This document shows, piece by piece, positions 27,724 to 35,723 of a stretch of DNA of 64,000 nucleotides; position 1 is the first letter of the stretch; each line of letters begins with the position of its first letter. The position numbers and the translations under genes are program-made. The notes below the pieces were generated by a model. That model made no database searches, was not told where the DNA came from, and worked only from the letters and a program-made list of their open reading frames with translations. Where the stretch lies: positions 62,001-126,000 of the forward strand of contig CAMFGZ010000003.1 of the NCBI GenBank assembly GCA_945952105.1, read 5' to 3'. This DNA is from an uncultured Rhodospirillaceae bacterium. GTDB taxonomy: Bacteria; Pseudomonadota; Alphaproteobacteria; Reyranellales; Reyranellaceae.

Positions 27724-27834
27724 CGGAAATCCGCCGGCTTCATCGATTGGCTGCCCATTGATCGGTCGGATGCGCTGGGCCATCTTCGGCTCTGGTGGAC
27801 GTCCGTCCGCCCAACTTCTGCAGGAAACGATCCC

Positions 27835-29223
27835 GTGTCGCGTGCCGACCGCGCCGATGGCGCCTCCGAAATCCGTCCCCCGTCGATCGACCGCATGGCC
27901 GGCTGGCCGTCCTTGACACCGCTGATCGAACGCGCGGGCCGACCGCTCGTCATCGAGACCCTGCGGGCCTGGGTCGAGGCGAAGCGCGGCATGCCCGAGG
28001 TTGCCGATGAAGCCGCCTGTGCCGTCTGGTGCGCCGCGCGGCTGAAGCCCTTCGTGGAGCCCTCGCAACGTCGGGTGTTCAACCTCACGGGCACCGTGTT
28101 GCACACCAATCTCGGCCGCGCCGTACTGGCCGAGGAAGCGATCGCGGCGGCGGTCGAGGCGATGCGCTCGCCGACCACGCTCGAATACGACCTGGGCGGC
28201 GGCGCGCGCGGCGAGCGCGACGACCACATTGCGCCGTGGCTCTGCCGGCTGACGGGCGCCGAGGCCGCCACGGCGGTGAACAACAACGCCGCCGCCGTGC
28301 TGCTGGTGCTGAGCGAACTGGCCGCGGGTCGCGAAGTCATCGTCTCGCGCGGCGAACTGATCGAGATCGGCGGCGCCTTCCGCATCCCCGATATCATGGC
28401 GCGCGCCGGCTGCCGCCTCGTCGAGGTCGGCACGACCAATCGCACCCATCTCAAGGACTATGCGGCGGCGATCGGGCCCGAGACGGCGGCGATCATGAAG
28501 GTGCATCCGTCGAACTACGCGATCCAGGGTTTCACCAGGTCGGTTCCGGCGGCCGAACTCGTGCCGCTCGCGCGCGAGAAGGGTGTGGCGCTGATAGAGG
28601 ATCTCGGCAGTGGCACTCTCGCCGATCTCGAGACCTGGGGCCTGCCGCACGAGCCGACGGCGCGCGAAGCCGTCGAAGCGGGCGTCGATGTCGTCACCTT
28701 CTCCGGCGACAAGCTCCTGGGCGGCCCGCAGGCCGGGCTCGTGGTCGGCCGCAAGCCGATGATCCAGCGCATTGCCCGCAACCCGATGAAGCGCGCGTTG
28801 CGCCTCGACAAGGTGCGGCTCGCCGCCCTCGAAGCCACGTTGCGTCTCTATGCCGATCCGACGCGCCTTGCCGAGCGGCTTCCCACGATCCGCAATCTTG
28901 CGCGTCCGGCGGCGGCGATCCGCGCGGTCGCGGAACGCCTGATGCCGTCCGTCCGGGCCGTGCTGGGCGATCGCGCCCGGGTGAGTGTCGTCGAGGTGCG
29001 CGGTCAGATCGGATCGGGCGCGCTGCCCGTCGACCTGCTGCCGTCTTTCGCACTGGCCCTTCAGGCGAAGGGACTAGACCGCATTGCCGACTCGTTTCGC
29101 CGGCTGCCGATCCCGGTGATCGGCCGCATCGGCGACGGCGCGCTCCATTTCGACCTTCGTACGCTCGACGACGAGGCAGCGTTCGTCGCCCAACTGGACA
29201 AGCTCGATGTCGTGGCTGGATAA
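27835..29223 (+). CDS. selA: L-seryl-tRNA(Sec) selenium transferase
   Basis: A 462-residue PLP enzyme that converts Ser-tRNA(Sec) to Sec-tRNA(Sec) using selenophosphate. Family landmarks are [19 protein letters not shown] [46 protein letters not shown] and the Schiff-base Lys293 in [13 protein letters not shown]. Length is the same as E. coli SelA (463). Start is GTG 27835 with AGGAAA upstream. The 111-bp gap after fdhE could hold a promoter but no clear one is visible. It overlaps the next gene by 17 bp. Confidence 0.95.
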   Translation: MSRADRADGASEIRPPSIDRMAGWPSLTPLIERAGRPLVIETLRAWVEAKRGMPEVADEAACAVWCAARLKPFVEPSQRRVFNLTGTVLHTNLGRAVLAEEAIAAAVEAMRSPTTLEYDLGGGARGERDDHIAPWLCRLTGAEAATAVNNNAAAVLLVLSELAAGREVIVSRGELIEIGGAFRIPDIMARAGCRLVEVGTTNRTHLKDYAAAIGPETAAIMKVHPSNYAIQGFTRSVPAAELVPLAREKGVALIEDLGSGTLADLETWGLPHEPTAREAVEAGVDVVTFSGDKLLGGPQAGLVVGRKPMIQRIARNPMKRALRLDKVRLAALEATLRLYADPTRLAERLPTIRNLARPAAAIRAVAERLMPSVRAVLGDRARVSVVEVRGQIGSGALPVDLLPSFALALQAKGLDRIADSFRRLPIPVIGRIGDGALHFDLRTLDDEAAFVAQLDKLDVVAG

Positions 29224-29980
29224 GCTGCTCGATCGCAGGCCGCCAGCCGATCAGCGGATGGCGGAGGCGCTGGCTGCCTGGAAGGCGGGCGACTATGGCG
29301 TTGCGCTCGACCTGTGGGCGCCGCTCGCCCATGAGGGACATGCCCGGGCGCAGAGCAATATGGGCGCGGCCTTCCTGGAGGGGCGAGGCGTCGAACAGGA
29401 TCACGCCAAGGCGGTCGACTGGCTGCGCCGCTCCGCCGAGCAAGGCGATGCCGGCGGCCAGCGCAACCTGGCGCTTTGCTACTATGAAGGCTGGGGCGTG
29501 CCGCAGGATCACGCGGCGGCCGCGCGGCTGTACGAGTGCGCCGCGGAGCAGGGCGACGCCGACGCCCAGGACATGCTGTCGTGGATGAAGCTGCTGGGCG
29601 GTGGTTGCCCGCAGGACTATGCCGGCGCGCGGCTGTGGGCGGAGAAGGCCGCAGCCCGAGGAAGCGCCGCGGCGATGGCGCGGCTGGGCGACATGCATCA
29701 CAACGCGCTGGGCGTCGAGCGCGACGCCGAAGCGGCCGCCGGCTGGTGGACGAGGGCCGCTCGGCTCGGCCATCCGGAGGCGCAGGCGATGCTGGGCGCG
29801 GCCTATCTTGCCGGCAAGGGAATGGAGCGCGACGTCGTGGAAGCGCTCCACTGGCTGCGGCGCGCGGAGTTGAGCGGTGCGGGCGAACTGGCGGCCGGCT
29901 TCCTGAAGGAGGCGCGGGCGCACGCCAAGCCCTCGCAGCGTGCCGAAGCCGAACGCCGCGCCGAGGAGCCCTTGCCATGA
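29207..29980 (+). CDS. Sel1-repeat (TPR-like) protein between selA and selB
   Basis: A 257-residue protein of about five Sel1-like repeats of 36 residues, visible as recurring A-x-x-x-x-G...AxxxWxxxAAxxG patterns (for example [20 protein letters not shown] and [20 protein letters not shown]). Sel1 repeats form alpha-solenoids that scaffold protein contacts. There is no signal peptide, so it is probably cytosolic. It overlaps selA by 17 bp at its start and selB by ATGA at its end, giving tight translational coupling with both Sec-synthesis genes. A role in the selenocysteine machinery or formate dehydrogenase maturation is inference from this position. Confidence 0.88.
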   Translation: MSWLDKLLDRRPPADQRMAEALAAWKAGDYGVALDLWAPLAHEGHARAQSNMGAAFLEGRGVEQDHAKAVDWLRRSAEQGDAGGQRNLALCYYEGWGVPQDHAAAARLYECAAEQGDADAQDMLSWMKLLGGGCPQDYAGARLWAEKAAARGSAAAMARLGDMHHNALGVERDAEAAAGWWTRAARLGHPEAQAMLGAAYLAGKGMERDVVEALHWLRRAELSGAGELAAGFLKEARAHAKPSQRAEAERRAEEPLP

Positions 29981-31875
29981 TCGTCGGAACCGCGGGCCAT
30001 ATCGACCATGGCAAGACCGCGCTGGTGAAGGCTCTGACCGGCGTCGATGCCGATCGCCTCAAGGAAGAGAAGGCGCGCGGCATCACCATCGACCTGGGTT
30101 ACGCCTACAGCGATCTCGGCGACGGTCGGCAGCTCGGCTTCGTCGACGTGCCTGGCCACGAGCGCTTCGTGCACAACATGCTGGCCGGCGCCACCGGCAT
30201 CGATGCCGCCCTGCTCGTCGTGTCGGCGGCCGAGGGCATCAAGCCGCAGACCGTCGAGCATCTCCAGATTCTCGATCTGCTGGGTCTGGATCGCGGCATC
30301 GTTGCGCTCACCAAGTCCGATCTCGTCAACGACGACGAATTGCTGGAGCGCATGGCCGAGATCGAGACACTGCTCGCGACGACCTCGCTGCGTGGTGCGG
30401 AGATCGTGCCGGTCTCGGCGGTGACCGGACAGGGTATCGACGAGCTGAAGGAAAAGCTCCTGGTCCTGGGCGAGAGCGGCAAGGGCGTCGCGGGCTTCGC
30501 GCGGCTCGCCATCGATCGCTGTTTCGTGTTGTCCGGTGCCGGCGTCGTCGTCACCGGCACCGTCCATGCCGGCGAGATCAGGGTCGACGACCGGCTGCTG
30601 CTGACGCCTTCCGGCATCGAGGCGCGCGTGCGGTCGCTGCATGCGCAGAACCGGCCGGCCGAGATCGGGCGCGCCGGCGAGCGCTGTGCGTTGAATCTTG
30701 CGGGCCCGCGCCTTTCCAAGGACGCGATCAAGCGCGGCGAATGGGTCGTGAGTCCCGAGCTTCACGCGCCCACCGATCGCATCGACGTGCGATTGAGTTT
30801 GCTGGCGTCGGAGGCGCAGCCGCTGAAGCACTGGTCGCCGGTGCACGTTCATCTCGGCTCGGCGCATGTCATGGGCCGCGTGGCCCTGCTCGAAGGCGAG
30901 CGGCTGGCGCCCGGTGACAGCGGGCTCGCGCAGATCGTCCTCGACGAGAAGGTCGGTGCGCTGGCCGGCGACCGGGTCATCCTTCGCGATCCATCGGCCA
31001 CGCGCACGATGGCCGGCGCCACGACGATCGATCCGTTCGGTCCCCCGCGCAACCGGCGCGCCGAGCGGCGCCTCCTGGAACTCGCGGCACTCGTCGAACC
31101 TGACATCGAGGTGATGCCGCATCTGCTGCGTCTCGAAAGTGGCTTCGTCGATCTCGCGCGCGTCGGCCTCTCGCGCAATCTGAGGCCGGCCGAGGTGGAG
31201 AAGCTGCTCGAAGCGGCCGGCGGGGAGAGGCTGGAAGGGTTCGGCTTCCTGGCCGAAATCCTGGAGGCGGCAAAGAAGGACATCGTCGACACGCTCAAGA
31301 CGTTCCATGAGACCAAAGCCGATGCGCCAGGCCTCCAGGCCGAGCGACTGAGGGTGACCTTGAAACGCCGCTGGCCGGCGCCGGTGTTCAAGGGCTTGCT
31401 GGACCAGGCGATCCGCGGCAAGACCGTCGTGGTCGATGGTGCCTTCCTGCGCCTGCCGAGTCATTCGCTGAAGCTCGGATCGCGCGACGAGGCCCTCTGG
31501 CAAAAAATCTCGGCAGACATGACACGTGACCGGTTCAAGCCGCCACGCGTTCGCGACTTCGCCGAGAGCTACAACGCGCCCGAGGCGGATACACGCCGGC
31601 TCTTGCAGCGCCTGGCCAAGCTGGGGCGGGTGGTGGAGGTGGCGCCGGACCACTATTTCCTGCGGCCTGTGGTGGCCGAAATGATCGGCATCGCCAACGC
31701 CTTCGGGAAAGAGTTCACCGCCGCCGAGTTCCGCGACAAGCTGGACAATGGCCGCAAGGTCGCGATCCAGATCCTGGAGTTCTTCGACCGCCACGGGATA
31801 ACCATCCGCCGCGGCGACCTGCGCCGCGCGGTTCCACAGAAGAGCGGCCAGTACGGCCCGCCGCCTACGGCTTAG
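29977..31875 (+). CDS. selB: Selenocysteine-specific translation elongation factor
   Basis: A 632-residue GTPase. The N-terminal EF-Tu-like G domain shows G1 GHIDHGKT (residues 7-14), the switch region [13 protein letters not shown]3 DVPGHERF and G4 TKSD. The C-terminal part has the repeated winged-helix domains (e.g. [21 protein letters not shown] and the end [13 protein letters not shown]) that bind the SECIS hairpin. It carries Sec-tRNA(Sec) to the ribosome at UGA. ATG 29977 lies in an ATGA overlap with the Sel1-repeat gene. Length is close to E. coli SelB (614). Its 3' end overlaps a convergent gene by 11 bp. Confidence 0.96.
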   Translation: MIVGTAGHIDHGKTALVKALTGVDADRLKEEKARGITIDLGYAYSDLGDGRQLGFVDVPGHERFVHNMLAGATGIDAALLVVSAAEGIKPQTVEHLQILDLLGLDRGIVALTKSDLVNDDELLERMAEIETLLATTSLRGAEIVPVSAVTGQGIDELKEKLLVLGESGKGVAGFARLAIDRCFVLSGAGVVVTGTVHAGEIRVDDRLLLTPSGIEARVRSLHAQNRPAEIGRAGERCALNLAGPRLSKDAIKRGEWVVSPELHAPTDRIDVRLSLLASEAQPLKHWSPVHVHLGSAHVMGRVALLEGERLAPGDSGLAQIVLDEKVGALAGDRVILRDPSATRTMAGATTIDPFGPPRNRRAERRLLELAALVEPDIEVMPHLLRLESGFVDLARVGLSRNLRPAEVEKLLEAAGGERLEGFGFLAEILEAAKKDIVDTLKTFHETKADAPGLQAERLRVTLKRRWPAPVFKGLLDQAIRGKTVVVDGAFLRLPSHSLKLGSRDEALWQKISADMTRDRFKPPRVRDFAESYNAPEADTRRLLQRLAKLGRVVEVAPDHYFLRPVVAEMIGIANAFGKEFTAAEFRDKLDNGRKVAIQILEFFDRHGITIRRGDLRRAVPQKSGQYGPPPTA

Positions 31876-32215
31876 GGACCGGTCCGCTCAGGCTGGCCGG
31901 CGCGCCGTCCGGGCCGGCGAAGAGCGACAGCAGGAAGCCATGCTCCTCGTGCGGGGCCGCACCAATGTTCACGCCGCGTGCCTGGAGTTCGGTGCGCTTT
32001 TGCGCCAGGTCGGGCACGCGCAGTCCCGGTTGCCACGTGCCCGCGGGATTCGAGGGCGACGCTGGCTGAAGAGCGAGACGGGTGGTGCCGGTCTCGAACT
32101 CGGCCCACTCCGGACTCTGGAACTTGAGTTTCAGTCCGACTGTGTCGCGCCAGAAGGCGACCGCGGCCGGCAGATCGGAGACGTTGCCGATGACGTACTT
32201 CAGCTCGATTGTCAT
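31865..32215 (-). CDS. VOC (glyoxalase/bleomycin-resistance-fold) family protein
   Basis: A 116-residue protein starting at ATG 32215 (MTIELKYVIGNVSDL). It shows the vicinal-oxygen-chelate pattern: a beta-alpha-beta module with AVAFWRDTVGLKLKFQSPEWAEFE and a second module with LRVPDLAQKRTELQARGVNI and HGFLLSLFAGPDG. These small metalloproteins isomerise or cleave small molecules, or bind antibiotics; the substrate here is unknown. It is the only leftward gene in the selenium island, wedged between selB and selC, and overlaps selB by 11 bp. Confidence 0.85.
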   Translation of the reverse strand: MTIELKYVIGNVSDLPAAVAFWRDTVGLKLKFQSPEWAEFETGTTRLALQPASPSNPAGTWQPGLRVPDLAQKRTELQARGVNIGAAPHEEHGFLLSLFAGPDGAPASLSGPVPKP

Positions 32216-32291
32216 GATCCTGATTCCCTTGGGGAAATTCACCCTAGCACGGCAGGTGACAGGGAATTCATTCTGGTGAATCATCCGCCGC

Positions 32292-32387
32292 GGAGGGGAA
32301 GCGCTCCCGGTGGGGCGGCTGGCCTTCAAAGCCAGAGAGGGCCGTTAGGCGGTTCTTAGTGGGTTCGACTCCCACTCTCTTCCGCCA
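32292..32387 (+). tRNA. selC: tRNA-Sec (anticodon UCA)
   Basis: A 96-nt tRNA with encoded CCA (32385-32387). The acceptor stem is 8 bp: GGAGGGGA (32292-32299) pairs with TCTCTTCC, using two G-U pairs, and the discriminator is G. The D-stem is 6 bp (CGCTCC/GGGGCG, loop CGGT), the anticodon arm is CTGGC-CTTCAAA-GCCAG with TCA at 32326-32328, there is a long variable arm and a T-arm GTGGG-TTCGACT-CCCAC. The long acceptor and D stems and UCA anticodon are diagnostic of bacterial tRNA-Sec. Confidence 0.96.
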
Positions 32388-32433
32388 TCTTTCTTGTATT
32401 CTCTTCCGTCGTTGCTGGAGTTCGGCCCCCTTG

Positions 32434-32784
32434 ATGCGTATCCTGATCGTTGTCGCCGTGCTGTCGCTGGCGGCCTGTTCGGCCAATTCCCAGTACTCCG
32501 AGCCTTGGACGGTGAAAGCCGTCGGCAAGACGTACGAGGCGCGGGACGCCTGCCTGCAGCGGGAAGCCGCGCCCTATGCCACCGACACCGGCGACGCATC
32601 GAGCATCGGGCGCACCGTCAGCGCGAACTGCCAGGCCGAGACGAATGCGCTGAATGCCAGCAGCAACCCTCACAACGATCCGGTCGTTACAGCTGCCATC
32701 CGTCAGGATTCGGATTTCAGGGCGACCGGCTTCGTGCTGAAAGCCCGCGGACAGCACGGCAACCAGGCGCGGACTGCAGAGTAA
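32434..32784 (+). CDS. Putative small lipoprotein of unknown function
   Basis: A 116-residue protein starting at ATG 32434 with a lipoprotein signal (MRILIVVAVLSLAAC, lipobox LAAC). After the lipidated Cys the mature part contains two more Cys (ACLQRE, SANCQAE), an Asn/Ser-rich middle and a helical C-terminus. It is probably anchored in the inner or outer membrane facing the periplasm. No family is recognised. It begins 46 bp after selC and is followed by a 58-residue ORF 10 bp downstream. Confidence 0.7.
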   Translation: MRILIVVAVLSLAACSANSQYSEPWTVKAVGKTYEARDACLQREAAPYATDTGDASSIGRTVSANCQAETNALNASSNPHNDPVVTAAIRQDSDFRATGFVLKARGQHGNQARTAE

Positions 32785-32794
32785 TGAGGACGTC

Positions 32795-32971
32795 GTGACG
32801 ATCGAAAGCCAGACCCGCGAGGACGCAAAGATGGCGCTCGCGAACCTGATGATCCGAAAGGCGGGCCTGATCCGCACGATCCGGCACGAGATGCACAAGC
32901 AGGGGGTCGTTTACTTCAACGGCCTCACCGAAATCCTCGATGCCATCGAGCGAGCCAAGAAGGAAGACTGA
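32795..32971 (+). CDS. Small basic protein of unknown function (58 aa)
   Basis: GTG 32795 to TGA 32969-32971, with GAGGA just upstream. The product begins MTIESQTREDAKMALANL and continues with MIRKAGLIRTIRHEMHKQG; its pattern is that of an amphipathic helix pair with strong third-position GC, consistent with real coding sequence. It fills the gap between the lipoprotein gene and the DUF992 gene. I do not know a family for it. Confidence 0.6.
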   Translation: MTIESQTREDAKMALANLMIRKAGLIRTIRHEMHKQGVVYFNGLTEILDAIERAKKED

Positions 32972-32995
32972 CCTCAAACCGGAAAGGACTTCGAC

Positions 32996-33508
32996 ATGCT
33001 TCGATCCCTGATCAAGACGGGTGCGGCCGCTGTGCTTCTGATGAGCGTCGGGTTCGCAGCCCAGGCGCAGACTCCCTCGGCGCCGGGTACCCCCCAGGCC
33101 GCCGGGAAGTCCGGTGCAAATGTCGGCTCGCTGACCTGCAAGGTGGCGGGCGGCATGGGCTTCATCTTCGGCTCCTCCAAGGACCTCGACTGCATCTTCG
33201 CCCGCACGGACGGCGTCGGTGAGAAGTACACCGGAGCGATCAAGCGCTATGGCGTCGACATCGGGTTCACCAAGGAATCGCAGATCGTCTGGCTCGTGTT
33301 CGCCCCCGGCAGCATCGCGCCCGGCGCCCTGCAGGGCACTTATGCCGGCGCGACGGCCCAGGCCACGGTGGGCGGCGGCGTCGGCGCCAATGTCCTGTTG
33401 GGCGGCGGCAGCGGCCAGATCACCCTGCAGCCGGTGAGCGTCGAAGGCAGCGTCGGCCTGAACGTCGCGGCCGGCGTGGCCGAGGTCGAGCTCAAGTACG
33501 CCAAGTAG
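32996..33508 (+). CDS. DUF992 domain-containing exported protein
   Basis: A 170-residue protein with a Sec signal peptide (to about residue 24, cleavage near AQA) and the DUF992 core VGSLTCKVAGGMGFIFGSSKDLDCIF with two conserved Cys, then a Gly-rich beta region (VGGGVGANVLLGGGSGQITLQP). DUF992 proteins are common in alphaproteobacteria and are likely periplasmic or outer-membrane-associated. Their function is unknown. Here it sits inside the Sec/formate dehydrogenase island, 24 bp after a small ORF, without an obvious link to it. Confidence 0.85.
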   Translation: MLRSLIKTGAAAVLLMSVGFAAQAQTPSAPGTPQAAGKSGANVGSLTCKVAGGMGFIFGSSKDLDCIFARTDGVGEKYTGAIKRYGVDIGFTKESQIVWLVFAPGSIAPGALQGTYAGATAQATVGGGVGANVLLGGGSGQITLQPVSVEGSVGLNVAAGVAEVELKYAK

Positions 33509-33548
33509 CGGGCTTGCGGCGGCCCGGCCGGTCGGGTCAACTGGCGGG

Positions 33549-34046
33549 ATGCCGGCTGCCGCAGACTCCCTCATCGCCCGCCTTCAGGCGGATTGCACCG
33601 CGGCCGAAGCGGCCGAGCGTCAGGTACGGGCCTCGCTCGAAGCCCAGATCCGGGAAGCCGAGCGGGCGCGCACCTTTGCCTGGCGCCGGCTCAGCGCTCT
33701 GTCGGACATGGCGCGGGTCGCGGCGCTCGAACCCGATCGCGACCTCGCTGTCGAACGGCAGCTGGAAGCTCTGTTCCGCGACATCGGCTGGATCGAGGCC
33801 GGACTCTCCGAACTCGGGGATGGCGCGCGGCCGCTGCTCGACTGGCTGAGGCCGATCGCCGAGGCGCTACATGCCGAGGCGCACCCTGCCGAACCTGCCG
33901 AGGGGGAAGTGGCGGAGCCACCTGTGATCGCCGATCCGATCGCGGCCTTCCGCGCCTTCGAGGCATGGTACGAGGCCGAGCGGGGCGAGCCCTTCCTTCA
34001 GGTTTTCGACCGCTACATGCCGCCCACGCCGGTTGTCGAGTTCTAG
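33549..34046 (+). CDS. Helical protein of unknown function upstream of fdhD
   Basis: A 165-residue, mostly alpha-helical, Ala/Glu/Arg-rich cytosolic protein. The N-terminal third (residues about 8-50) looks like a coiled coil, and the C-terminus has AFRAFEAWYEAERGEPFLQVFDRYMPPTP. No domain recognised. It is followed 8 bp later by another small gene and then fdhD, so it belongs to the fdhD-mobB transcription unit. It may therefore help formate dehydrogenase maturation, but only position supports this. Confidence 0.7.
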   Translation: MPAAADSLIARLQADCTAAEAAERQVRASLEAQIREAERARTFAWRRLSALSDMARVAALEPDRDLAVERQLEALFRDIGWIEAGLSELGDGARPLLDWLRPIAEALHAEAHPAEPAEGEVAEPPVIADPIAAFRAFEAWYEAERGEPFLQVFDRYMPPTPVVEF

Positions 34047-34054
34047 GGCCTTCC

Positions 34055-34426
34055 ATGAAGACCGACTTCGAGCACTGGCTCGCGGCGCAGTTTGCCGAGA
34101 CCGGTCCCTTCACGATCTTCATCCTGCTGGTGCGGATCACGCCCACCAGCGCCGTGCCGTCGAAGTCGAGCTATGCCCATCTGATCGGCGACGAGATGAC
34201 GTGGCCGGAGATGCGCGGGCTGCTCGACAGCGCGCGCACGCCCTGGGACGGCGTTGCCTTCTTCGTCGGCCTTGGTCACGAAGGCGGCCCGCTGCCCGAT
34301 CCGGTGGCGGCGCGCAGGCTCAAGGACGTGGAAGCCGACGTGAAGGCCGATCCGCTGACGCTCAATCGCGGCCTCTTCTTCGATCGCGACGGCCGCCATC
34401 TGCGGATCGACGAGAGCGCTGCATGA
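34055..34426 (+). CDS. Conserved-looking small protein coupled to fdhD
   Basis: A 123-residue protein starting at ATG 34055 (MKTDFEHWLAAQF). Recognisable features are a hydrophobic FTIFILLVRI segment, an SKSSYAHLIGDEMTWPEMRGLLDSA stretch and a C-terminal LNRGLFFDRDGRHLRID. It has no signal peptide and no motif I can name. Its stop overlaps the fdhD start in ATGA, so translation is coupled. A role alongside FdhD in formate dehydrogenase activation is plausible but unproven. Confidence 0.72.
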   Translation: MKTDFEHWLAAQFAETGPFTIFILLVRITPTSAVPSKSSYAHLIGDEMTWPEMRGLLDSARTPWDGVAFFVGLGHEGGPLPDPVAARRLKDVEADVKADPLTLNRGLFFDRDGRHLRIDESAA

Positions 34427-35223
34427 GCCACGACGGTTCGGTGCGCCGGCCGGCCCGCCGCCTCACCGCGAGGGGAATGGAAGCGTTGGAAGAGACGGTG
34501 GCCGAGGAAGTCGCCGTGGCGCTGGTCTACAACGGCATCAGCCACGCAGTGATGATGGCGACGCCCTGCGATCTCGAGGATTTCGCGCGCGGCTTTTCCC
34601 TGACCGAGCGGATCGTCGGAAAGCCCTCGGAAATCTACGACATCGAGGTCGAGCCGGCAGGGCGCGGCATGGAAGTGAAGCTCGAGATCGCCGCGCAGCG
34701 GATGGCCGGCCTCCAGGAGCGGCGACGCACTCTTGCCGGTCGCACCGGCTGCGGCCTCTGCGGCGTCGACAGTCTCGACGCGGCCTTGCGCGCGGTGCCG
34801 GCCGTCTCCCAGCCCCGGCCCGTGTCGCGGCCGGCCATCGAGCGGGCGATCGCGGCGCTGCCGGCGCAGCAGCGGATCAACAGGTCGAGCGGGGCGACGC
34901 ATGCCGCGGGCTGGGCCTCGCTCGATGGCACGCTCCTCGCCGTGCGCGAGGATGTCGGCCGGCATAACGCGCTCGACAAGCTCGCGGGCGCCCTGGCGCG
35001 CAGCGATGCTGCCGCGGCCGGCGGTTTCGTGGTCGTCACCAGCCGCTGTTCCTACGAGATGGTGCAGAAGGCGGCGGCCATTGGCGCGTCTGCCATCGCC
35101 GCCGTCTCCGCGCCGACGTCGCTGGCCATCGAGACGGCCGAGCAGGCAGGCATCGCGCTGGTGGCCTTCGTGCGCGAGGGCCGGTTGACCGTCTATGCCT
35201 GCGCCGATCGGATCACGGCGTGA
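34423..35223 (+). CDS. fdhD: Formate dehydrogenase sulfurtransferase FdhD
   Basis: A 266-residue FdhD. It transfers sulfur from IscS to the bis-MGD cofactor, which formate dehydrogenase needs for activity. The key flexible-loop cysteines are C110 and C113 in RTGCGLCGVDS. Downstream, REDVGRHNALDKLAG, SSRCSYEMVQKAAAIGA-like TSRCSYEMVQKAA and a C-terminal IALVAFVREGRLTVYA are standard. Cytosolic. It overlaps the preceding gene by 4 bp and mobB by GTGA, forming a maturation unit 12 kb from the enzyme's start. Confidence 0.95.
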   Translation: MSHDGSVRRPARRLTARGMEALEETVAEEVAVALVYNGISHAVMMATPCDLEDFARGFSLTERIVGKPSEIYDIEVEPAGRGMEVKLEIAAQRMAGLQERRRTLAGRTGCGLCGVDSLDAALRAVPAVSQPRPVSRPAIERAIAALPAQQRINRSSGATHAAGWASLDGTLLAVREDVGRHNALDKLAGALARSDAAAAGGFVVVTSRCSYEMVQKAAAIGASAIAAVSAPTSLAIETAEQAGIALVAFVREGRLTVYACADRITA

Positions 35224-35723
35224 CGGATCGAGGCGTGACCGGGCAGCGCGTCTTCGGCGTCACCGGCTGGAAGAATGCCGGCAAGACGACGCTGACGGAA
35301 AGGTTGGTGGCCGAGTTCGTTCGCCGCGGCTGGCGCGTGGCGACGATCAAGCATGCCCACCACGACATCGACATCGACCAGCCGGGTACCGATTCCTGGC
35401 GTCATCGCGCCGCCGGGGCAGGGGAAGTGGCCCTTGTCGGGGGGCGGCGCTACGCCATCCTGTGCGAGACGTCCGAACCGTCGATCAGTGAGGTGCTGGC
35501 GCGCCTGTCGTCTTCGGATCTCGTCATCATCGAAGGCTACAAGAGCGAGCCGCACCTCAAGATCGAGGTGCGTGCGTCCCATGAATCCAAGCCCCTGGCG
35601 CCGGACGATCCCGCCATCGTGGCGATCGCCTCGGACGTCCAGCCGCACGATGCCGGGCTGCCGTGGTTCCGCCGCGACGACGTCGCCGCCATCGCGGACT
35701 TCATCGCCGCGAAAGTCGGTTAG
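35220..35723 (+). CDS. mobB: Molybdopterin-guanine dinucleotide biosynthesis adaptor MobB
   Basis: A 167-residue GTP-binding protein with a P-loop GWKNAGKTTL (residues 16-25), IKHAHHDIDID and IIEGYKSEPHLKIEV. MobB assists MobA in attaching GMP to molybdopterin, giving the bis-MGD cofactor used by the formate dehydrogenase in this window. The GTG start overlaps the fdhD stop. The last 4 bp overlap the convergent FecR-domain gene. No mobA is seen nearby. Confidence 0.93.
   Translation: MTDRGVTGQRVFGVTGWKNAGKTTLTERLVAEFVRRGWRVATIKHAHHDIDIDQPGTDSWRHRAAGAGEVALVGGRRYAILCETSEPSISEVLARLSSSDLVIIEGYKSEPHLKIEVRASHESKPLAPDDPAIVAIASDVQPHDAGLPWFRRDDVAAIADFIAAKVG

Noticed and set aside
32376..32408. 9-bp direct repeat (TCTCTTCCG) at the tRNA-Sec 3' end and 24 bp further, as an integration site
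   Set aside because: Too short, no integrase or phage gene nearby, and islands bounded by att repeats normally have much longer repeats.
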